Part shown: positions 50,088 through 64,000 of the stretch, in pieces | Position numbering within the stretch: the stretch's first letter is position 1 | How the letters are laid out: every line of letters starts with the position of its first letter | Assembly: GCA_963281255.1 (NCBI GenBank) | Contig: OY725497.1 | Coordinates: forward strand, 868,001-932,000 | Length of the DNA: 64,000 nt | Direction: 5' to 3' | Source of the DNA: Aphrocallistes beatrix | Taxonomy: Eukaryota; Porifera; Hexactinellida; Sceptrulophora; Aphrocallistidae | Notes under the pieces: generated by a model | What the model was told of the DNA's origin: nothing | Seen by the model: the letters and a program-made list of their open reading frames with translations, nothing else | Database searches by the model: none | Translations under genes and position numbers: made by a program

Positions 50088-51609
50088 TCACATACGAGGG
50101 CCAGGAGGGGGGTAGTGGTTACCAGGAGGGGGAGGGGGAGGTGGGGGATGTAATGGATTGGCACGAGGGTGGAATGGTCCAGCATGAGGGGGGGCAGGTA
50201 ATGGACCTCCATAAGGACCTTGCAACGGGTTACCATGAGGAGGGCCTGGAATTGGATTGCCATGAGGGGGGCCTGACAGTGGGCCACTATGAAGGGGAGG
50301 GCCTGGGGGCATCGGAGTGCCATGAGGAGGACCATGAGGGGGAACCTGCATCGGATTGCCATGATGAGGCCCAGGTATGGGGTTACCATGAGGGGGCCCC
50401 GGAGGTAAAGGCCCGCCGTGACTGGGGGGTCCCTGCAAGGGAGTGCCATGAGGCGGGCCTGGTTGTGGGCTGGCGTGAGGAGGAGCGGGGAACTGGTAAG
50501 GCGGTCTGGCTAACGGAGCGCCGTGGTAGGGAGCCTGTAGGTGGGCGGCATGAGGGGGTTGGGGGAGCGGCGGGGTACTCTGCTGGGGAATCGGGTTCGC
50601 GGGCTGGGGGGGATAACTGGGGTGTTGGTGTGGGTGGTGTTGAGGCTGCATTGGAACGAGATTGGGAAATGTTTGCTGTGAGAGGAGAGCGGGGTTGTGA
50701 GTGGGGGCTTGAGGGGGAGGAGGAGGGGCAGTTTCCATCGGGACAGAGCCTGTCTCCATCTCGGGGTGCTGGAATTTACTCTGCTGTCCTTGAGCTGCGA
50801 GCTGAGCTGGGGGAGGCAAGTTTGAAACTTTGGCGTGACTGTCTATCTTAAACATGAACTGCAGGAAGAACTGTTTGGTGTCTGGATTCCATTCGTTCCA
50901 GAATTTCCCCTCAGTGTTGTCTACCTAGAAAGCAGAGGAATAAGTATAAATTGTGATATAATATTGTTGAAAAACGTTCTCACCTCTCTACTCGGAATCT
51001 TGAAACCGATCGTCTCGTACGGCTCTGCAGCGAACATCAGATACTGCCAGGCTTTGTCTGGCGCCTCAATGTGCTGCTCGAAGGCCGCCATCACCCGGTA
51101 CTTGGGCTGAATACCCTCCACAATTCCTGGGTAGTCCACTTGGAACAGGAGACTCTGTTGCTTAGTCTCAGGGTCTTGTTGTTTTGTCACCTAGCAAAAT
51201 AAGCAATGAAATTTAAGAAAATAACAACAAACAAATTAGTTCAGCATTTCATCACCTTGTACCCAGGTCTGCCGATCTTCACGAACTTTCTGATCTCAAC
51301 TCGCGGTTTCTCGGGGGCAGGCAGAGCTTGCTGCTTCCTGGCTTCTTTCGCAGCTCGTCTACTCAAGTTGGACTGGTGCTTCTTCCCCTGAGTATGTGCC
51401 AGATAGCTGCCTTCATTGTTGTGAAGAGTTAGACACAGCTTGCATTCGTAAGTCCCGAGATGGTTTCTCATGAAGTAAGGGTCCTTCGCTAGGTCTATCG
51501 TCTCCAAAGCCAGCTTTCTCAGTCTCTCTCTCCTGTCTCGGTTGGACTCAGACCAACTGGTAGCTCCCCCTCCTCCGGTCTTACTCCCAACTCTGTTCTG
51601 AAAATCCAT
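50088..51609 (-). CDS. SF3A2: Splicing factor 3A subunit 2 (SF3a66)
   Basis: Three exons: 51609-51256, 51190-50984 and 50924-50088, in phase (118, 69 and 278 codons), giving 465 aa against 464 in human. Strong sites: AAG/GTGATG, TTTTGCTAG; GAG/GTGAGA, GCTTTCTAG. It starts MDFQNRVGSKTGGGG as the family does. A matrin-type C2H2 finger (CKLC...H...H, about residues 56-78) is followed by the conserved EIRKFVKIGRPGYK, VDYPGIVEGIQPKYR and FWNEWNPDTKQFFLQFMF. The last 200 residues are Pro-rich repeats of the form GPPHGNPIPG, the usual SF3A2 tail. SF3A joins SF3B in U2 snRNP at the branch site. Frames on the opposite strand are shadows of the tail. Confidence 0.97.
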
Positions 51610-51808
51610 TACAAAGTCTAATCTCAAATATGAATGATAAATATTTGAATTCTCTCAATTACTATTAAGACTATACTGATGTAATAAGAAACTTTCAACA
51701 ACATTGGCTTATAATCATCAAGTGTGTAAAATAAAATTATTTCTAGCCATTCGAAAACTACAATTATTTCATTAGAAACTAAAACAGAATGTACTAAGAA
51801 GTATGCAT

Positions 51809-53626
51809 TCAAAATAAATGCATTTCCGCTAACATTTGACCAAAAGCTTTTCCTTGCGGATCAGGGGACATGTTCTCAAGTGCCCCACCCCCCAATACAC
51901 CACTCAGCACAAAGTTCATCCCGCGGATCCCTGGAAGAGTATAGCGATACACTTTGTACTCAAAGTTAGGATGTGCTTTGTGTTTAAAAAAATTGAAAAC
52001 TTTCTCTTTGGTCAGTTTATTAAGGAGAGTTGAGTACAAATCTGGGCTCCTAGCAACAACGCCGATATTCACCGTATTTCCTTTGTCCCCGCTGCGAACA
52101 TAGGCCAAGTTCTCCAGCTTACCGCTCGTTAGTTTCCAGTGTTCGTTTTCAGCTGGTTCCGTCAAAGAAACAGGCTGCAAACTATCTTTAGGATTCACAG
52201 GGACATGAACGGGAATACTTTCCTGCACACCATTGATGTCAAGGGTAAGTTTGAGGTTTTGTTTCGGAGTGAGGTAGGAGAAGAGACTGAGAACTGGAGT
52301 GACCTTAGGCCGGCCCCCGATAAGAGTTGTGAACCCGGGGGACATGCCAGTCCCGGCGGGTGCAACTTCTTGACTGAATATCGCCAATGCATCAGCACGC
52401 TCGTGCTTGCAAGACAGCATCAGGACCCCTTCACGGAGGTCCTCCGAGTTGATCGGGGCGTGTCCTCCGTAGCTGTCATTACACCCGAACACCTGTACAA
52501 ACTCTTCCTTGAAAAGTGCAAAGTTCGCTGCTTCAAGCATCCGCCTCACTCTCTTCATAATGGCGTCAGCGTTTTTCAAACCTTTTTCCCGCACATTTGG
52601 ACCAACGATGAGTGAATAGGCGGTGGCTCGGTATTCTTTCAAGTGTATAACGCACACTTTGTAGGATCCATTCGCAGAGCGACCAACGGCACCGCTGACT
52701 AAGACTCCGTCATCTGTCGCCGTGAGACTGACGTCGCGGAAATCACAGGTGACGTCAGGCAGCAGGTAGGAGGCCGGGTCTCCGATCTCGTAGACAATCT
52801 GCTCAGACACTGTCCCGATGTTCACGACGCCTCCTGTGTTAGGCGCCTTGGTGACTAAGAAATGCCCGTTCTCGTAAACCTCTGCAATCGGGAATCCAAT
52901 GTTATCCCAGCCGGATACGTCTCTCCAATCGGTGCAGATCCCGCCGGTAGCCTGAGCTCCGCACTCCAGAACGTGTCCGGCCAGGCTCCCCTGTGCTAAG
53001 AGGTCCCACTGAGTGGGACCCCAGTTATACTCATGCATTAGTGGCCCCAGCACAATAGCACTGTCCACACACCGTCCAGTTATCACTATGTCTGCGCCTC
53101 TTTTCAACGCATACGCGATTGGTTCAGCGCCAATGTACGCGTTCATACTGAGAACATTCTGAGGGAAGTGATGGTTGGTGTCAAGGTCACGGGGCTGCAA
53201 ATCTTCCCGGACTTCAACAATTTTATCCATTACATTGTCACCAGTGATCACTGCTATCTTCAAGTCTGTGAGTCCAGATTTCTCGGCAATCATGTGCAAT
53301 TGTTCAGCGCATTTGAGCGGATCTAATCCACCTGCGTTGCTAACTATTTTAATGTTTCTCTCCTTGATATCTTTCAGGTAAGGAGATATGTGAGAAACGA
53401 AATCAGGCACGAATCTCAGTTTTCTAAGCAGACCCATGGTTATCTCAGACAGATAGTCATAAACAATGTAATCCGTGTTTCCATTGAAAATGAGCTGCGG
53501 GGTACTGGTTGCTGTGTCGCCCCAGAAACCCGATGCGCAGCCAATACGGACGCTAGATTTAGTTCTAACGAAATACTTTGCCATGCTGCTTGGGAATGTG
53601 GAGATGGGGGCAAATAGTTTCCACAT
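51809..53626 (-). CDS. AtuA-like (DUF1446) protein
   Basis: Single exon, 605 aa. Residues about 27-475 match the acyclic-terpene-utilisation AtuA family: RIGCASGFWGDTATSTPQL, SNAGGLDPLKCAEQL, ADIVITGRCVDSAIVLGPL, then ECGAQATGGICTDW. The C-terminal 100 residues carry LAYVRSGDKGNTVNIGV, the mark of the AtuA-like ferredoxin-fold domain, often a separate gene in bacteria but fused here. In bacteria AtuA is needed for growth on acyclic terpenes; the biochemical role in animals is not known to me. The first 25 residues (MWKLFAPISTFPSSMAKYF) could be a mitochondrial presequence, or the start may be the inner Met. Fully open. Confidence 0.85.
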   Translation of the reverse strand: MWKLFAPISTFPSSMAKYFVRTKSSVRIGCASGFWGDTATSTPQLIFNGNTDYIVYDYLSEITMGLLRKLRFVPDFVSHISPYLKDIKERNIKIVSNAGGLDPLKCAEQLHMIAEKSGLTDLKIAVITGDNVMDKIVEVREDLQPRDLDTNHHFPQNVLSMNAYIGAEPIAYALKRGADIVITGRCVDSAIVLGPLMHEYNWGPTQWDLLAQGSLAGHVLECGAQATGGICTDWRDVSGWDNIGFPIAEVYENGHFLVTKAPNTGGVVNIGTVSEQIVYEIGDPASYLLPDVTCDFRDVSLTATDDGVLVSGAVGRSANGSYKVCVIHLKEYRATAYSLIVGPNVREKGLKNADAIMKRVRRMLEAANFALFKEEFVQVFGCNDSYGGHAPINSEDLREGVLMLSCKHERADALAIFSQEVAPAGTGMSPGFTTLIGGRPKVTPVLSLFSYLTPKQNLKLTLDINGVQESIPVHVPVNPKDSLQPVSLTEPAENEHWKLTSGKLENLAYVRSGDKGNTVNIGVVARSPDLYSTLLNKLTKEKVFNFFKHKAHPNFEYKVYRYTLPGIRGMNFVLSGVLGGGALENMSPDPQGKAFGQMLAEMHLF

Positions 53627-53815
53627 TTTGGAAACTTTAATTGCAGCAGATAATACTGAACTAGATTGAAATAGAATTAGAGTTAATTTACAAGTTGAAT
53701 GTTAATCTATACATAACATAATCTATGGAAACAAGATGTATAAAATACTATCATTATTATGGTGTAATATCATATAAAAAGTGATAAAAAAGTAAAAAGG
53801 GTGACGCATCCAATT

Positions 53816-54547
53816 CTAGAGTTGTCCTTGCAGTCCACTCTTCACGCGCTCCCAGTTTGGACAATGGTAGCAGGGGACCACGGATGATTTGGGTCGCATC
53901 CCATGAGTAGGAGTCGTCGTCTGAGAGAGGAAGTTGGTGCTGCAATTCGTGCAAGTGTGAGTGCTGGTCGTTCTCATGCTGCGACTGAATTTCGTAAGAT
54001 CTGAAACTCCGGGTGCCACGCGAAACGAACCTCCAGATCGCGAAAAAGAACTTCCTAGCTGGGTGCCTCCTATCCGGAAGCTATCCTGAGCAGCCAAGGG
54101 TACACAGCCCGCACTTAGGGCACGCCTACGGGTGCTAATCGAGTTGCCGAAATGTTTCGTGTAAAAATCGCGTTTTATCTTGCGCTCTTCCAGGGAGGTC
54201 TTATGTCGCTCTGCGGCAACTTTTTCCTGATGCAACCGCAGGGCGGAGTGGATTGCTTTAGAACTCTCAACTCTGCGCTTATTCTCAATGACCTGGAAAC
54301 AGCCGCTAAGGTTCTGATGCCTAGCAAAGGAGCTCGGTTCGATATGCATATTACAAACCGGACAGAGAATGCTGGTAACTTCTGGACTAATCGGGAGTTG
54401 TGCCTCTGACTCAAGAGCAGAGACACAGACCTCCTCTGGAATGGAGTGGAAGGAGGATTTCTTCGGGACTGCTTGTGTAACTGGGATTAGTCGGACTGTC
54501 TTAGTAGTCTGATTTCCAGAAGCGAATTTGATGTCCGGCATTGCCAT
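53816..54547 (-). CDS. Hypothetical protein with Cys/His zinc-binding motifs
   Basis: 243 aa, not recognised. CPVCNMHIEPSSFARHQ with a following GC is a C-x2-C...H...C knuckle of the C2HC kind (about 90-112). A second pair, CTNCSTNF, and a third, CYHC, near the C-terminus may bind another zinc. Between them is a Lys/Arg-rich helix (RLHQEKVAAERHKTSLEERK) and a Ser/Gly-rich linker. The start may be the third codon (MPDIKF). Codon bias and length favour a real gene. It sits upstream of the AtuA-like gene on the same strand. Confidence 0.55.
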   Translation of the reverse strand: MAMPDIKFASGNQTTKTVRLIPVTQAVPKKSSFHSIPEEVCVSALESEAQLPISPEVTSILCPVCNMHIEPSSFARHQNLSGCFQVIENKRRVESSKAIHSALRLHQEKVAAERHKTSLEERKIKRDFYTKHFGNSISTRRRALSAGCVPLAAQDSFRIGGTQLGSSFSRSGGSFRVAPGVSDLTKFSRSMRTTSTHTCTNCSTNFLSQTTTPTHGMRPKSSVVPCYHCPNWERVKSGLQGQL

Positions 54548-54965
54548 TTTTCTTAGATTATAAATACCTACGTTCCTACCTGCTTATTTTTAATAGTAAA
54601 GAAAAGTCTGATTGAAGGCATTTCTCGAGTGTAGTTCAAAATTTCGATCTATCGATGGCCATAAACGTATGTAACTACTAGCATGTACGCGTATTAGCAA
54701 TGTTAAAATGTGCCGACAGACGAAAGTACAGCTCCATTATAACATCAACCAGAGGAATTATGCTCTATCTTAGCAGTGGAGTCTCGTTTCTAGCTCAAAA
54801 TACAAATTTGCGTAAAAGGTGTGAAAATATGTACCTGCATGCTATTAAATTTACATAGATATATGCCCTATATTAGCTTTTGAGATATCATTTAAATCTT
54901 TAAACAAAGATTTGTGGTGTTAAAATACTGCTGTGTTAGGACTGTGATAAAATACTATTAATATA
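54548..54965. other. Spacer upstream of the zinc-binding protein gene
   Basis: No gene seen. AT-rich. Confidence 0.3.
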
Positions 54966-55140
54966 TACAGTCGAAACTGGGTTTTTTTAAACTCCGGTTT
55001 ATCCTTACTTATCGTTTTTTTCTTACTATTTCAGTATCTTAATAATGTAAAAAATTCCATATCTATATTAAATTCCATCGGGGGTTTTCTTACTGTTTGA
55101 ACCTGTAAAGAAATAGTAGGAAAAAACGGTTTCGACTGTA
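54966..55140. mobile_element. TA-flanked MITE (CAGTCGAAAC ends)
   Basis: TACAGTCGAAACTGGGTTTT at the left and AAAAAACGGTTTCGACTGTA at the right, bounded by TA. The interior has CTTACTATTTC and GAAATAGTAGG pairing. Pogo/mariner-like. Confidence 0.8.
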
Positions 55141-55598
55141 CTTACTACTACTACTTATAAAAACCGGAAGTGATGGAATTTCGTGAAATAATGCAGACAT
55201 TTCACATATACTACATACACCCTAAAGAGATTCTACATGCAAAATTTGGTAGAAATAGGACTGTTATATTTCGCAGGAGCATATGATATGCGGGGTATTT
55301 TAGAATTTGTCCACTACCATAGTCGAGTTGCAAATTAAATATTCGTTTACGAAGGTATGGAATGTTAGCATCTCGTTGAGAAGATATGCAACACATTTAG
55401 TATTCATTCGAGAGATCACTAATGGAGCAGAAGGGTAAATAAGATCTCGCATAGCTGTGCTTAACATTCCACGAATACGCAGCGTTACCCTACTCTGTCA
55501 GGATAGAGTTATCCCATGCGTGTCATATTACCCCGACGAGCTCTTCCTATAAGATTTAACTTCTAACATATATTTTCAAATTTATTCGAATTCACAAA
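55141..55598. repeat. Dispersed repeat fragment upstream of the NHL gene
   Basis: 55150-55270 (AACCGGAAGTGATGG, GAGATTCTACATGCAAAATT) matches 12700-12835 in reverse. The remainder should be the NHL gene promoter. Confidence 0.55.
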
Positions 55599-56489
55599 AT
55601 GGCTGTAAGGTTCCCTGATCCACCACAATATTTCGATATTTCAATGTTGCAGTCTGTAATAGCTGTAGCGAAGAAAGGACGAGCATTAGGATCGCTCTAT
55701 TACCCAGCTGGAGTTGCTATTGATCCAACTACACACAAGATATACATCGCAGAGGGAGCAGTTGGATCCAGAGCATCCAACTCTGCTCGCGTGTCTATCT
55801 TCTCTGAAACAGGAGAATTCTTGGAATATTTTACAGACAAACACATGGTAAGGCCTTGGGGCATTGCAATCCATAGAGACAATATATACGTATCAGATAA
55901 AAGAGAACACCTGGTGTTCCATTTTAAGGTTGCTTCAGACATCATCCTTCTCACCGGCATGCTAGGTAGCAGTGGGGAAGGCATTGGACAGTTCAATGAA
56001 CCAAGGCAACTCTCTGTATCTGATAGCGGAGACCTTTTCATCGCTGATTGCCAAAACCATCGAATTCATATTCTAGATAGCAATCTAATCCACAAGCAAT
56101 TTATAGTACACCACAGTATGGCATGTCCTTGTGACGTTAAACTGACAGCAAGTGAGGTATACGTACTCACTAGAGTTTCCCCTTGCGTGCATATATTCTC
56201 TCAAAGTGGAGAAAAGTTACATTCTCTAATTACACACGGAGATGGAATGCAGGTTACGAACGCTCACTTTTTTTGTCTGGACACTAACCGGAATTTAATT
56301 ATCAGCGATTGTGGATCTAACAGAATCAAGATGTTCTCCAAAGAAGGAATGCCACTACACACGCTAGGGGATGAGGGCAACGAAGTGGGAATGTTTTGGC
56401 TTCCACGAGGATTGGTCCTTCTTAACGAAATTAAATTAATCATTGTATCATGGAGCAGATACTATGGACTACAAATATTCAAATGTTAA
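55599..56489 (+). CDS. NHL-repeat beta-propeller protein
   Basis: 296 aa, intronless. Five or six NHL blades can be read: GSLYYPAGVAIDPTTHKIYI, MVRPWGIAIHRDNIYVSD, GQFNEPRQLSVSDSGDLFIA followed by DCQNHRIHILD, MACPCDVKLTASEVYVLTR, and HFFCLDTNRNLIISD with GSNRIKMFSKEG, ending at MFWLPRGLVLL. Each blade has the P-x-G/S..[VL]..D...[IL]Y[VI].D pattern. There is no RING, B-box or filamin domain, so it is the propeller alone, unlike TRIM2/3/32. It likely acts as a protein- or RNA-binding scaffold. Start MAVRFPDPPQ is 40 codons before the first blade ends. Confidence 0.85.
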   Translation: MAVRFPDPPQYFDISMLQSVIAVAKKGRALGSLYYPAGVAIDPTTHKIYIAEGAVGSRASNSARVSIFSETGEFLEYFTDKHMVRPWGIAIHRDNIYVSDKREHLVFHFKVASDIILLTGMLGSSGEGIGQFNEPRQLSVSDSGDLFIADCQNHRIHILDSNLIHKQFIVHHSMACPCDVKLTASEVYVLTRVSPCVHIFSQSGEKLHSLITHGDGMQVTNAHFFCLDTNRNLIISDCGSNRIKMFSKEGMPLHTLGDEGNEVGMFWLPRGLVLLNEIKLIIVSWSRYYGLQIFKC

Positions 56490-56734
56490 AATATTAGTCG
56501 TAAAATAACATAACGTATTTAAACATCTGTATAATTAAACAAAAATTGATTTCTTGATGGGATGAAATAGTATAATCGAAGTTTAATAATTACAGTGAGA
56601 AAAAATTATTTAATTAAAAAAGAAAGATTAATTAAGGAAGTAAATTTAATACAACAAACTTTTCGTACAAAAATTCTAAAATATACAAAAAAGCAAGAAC
56701 TTCAATTTAGGAAGGGTATAGAGCAGGGTGCGTA

Positions 56735-64000
<7,266 letters not shown>

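Noticed and set aside
50060..50851. 263-codon plus-strand frame rich in Gly, Glu and His
   Set aside because: Antisense shadow of the SF3A2 proline-rich tail.
52139..52615. 158-codon plus-strand frame
   Set aside because: Antisense of the AtuA-like gene, with no independent motif.

Overview
The window looks like nuclear DNA of an invertebrate animal. It is AT-rich, its introns have ordinary GT-AG borders, and it carries animal genes (JNK-type MAP kinase, ZWILCH, GKAP1, HELLS, CLINT1/epsinR, LSM3, SF3A2, TRUB1) between many small inverted-repeat transposons. Genes are compact and several large ones are intronless (HELLS 863 codons, TPR-SET 730, ZWILCH 620, AtuA-like 605). I cannot name the species. 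An early-branching marine animal such as a sponge would fit, but that is inference only.

Layout. 1-5.7 kb: a hAT-type MITE, an 11-bp minisatellite, the 5' exons of a secreted Calx-beta-like protein, TRUB1 and ZWILCH. 6.5-11.5 kb: a MATE transporter lacking its second half, tail to tail with a decayed NRF-6-type acyltransferase. 13.9-19.8 kb: CLINT1 with an RPP14-like gene nested on the opposite strand of an intron, then HELLS. 21-28.7 kb: a cluster of small actinoporin-like beta-sandwich genes (two intact, one stopped by a nonsense codon, one lacking its 5' end, one relic), built by duplication of a divergent pair and dissected by transposons. 29.3-31.5 kb: TPR-SET protein. 32.7-34 kb: a decayed P-loop gene. 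34-37.9 kb: repeats. 38-44.5 kb: an orphan multi-pass membrane protein, a 3CxxC zinc finger protein, a mitochondrial carrier and a tail-anchored orphan protein. 45.7-54.5 kb: LSM3, GKAP1, a FLYWCH protein, SF3A2, an AtuA-like protein and a putative zinc-binding protein. 55.6-64 kb: an NHL propeller protein and the 3' part of a JNK-like kinase whose 4.5-kb intron holds a second copy of the tail-anchored orphan gene on the opposite strand.

Functional themes. Housekeeping genes cover RNA work (LSM3, SF3A2, TRUB1, possibly RPP14), chromatin and mitosis (HELLS, ZWILCH) and trafficking (CLINT1). The accessory part consists of two lineage-type families: the actinoporin-like cluster and the orphan pair at 43.6 and 60.0 kb. 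The orphan pair shares a 372-bp tract with only 5 differences inside otherwise diverged genes, which suggests gene conversion. Transposons (hAT-like, TA-flanked foldbacks, and an unclassified family with a GC-rich hairpin tail) account for most of the remaining DNA. All homology calls come from reading motifs; no database search was run.
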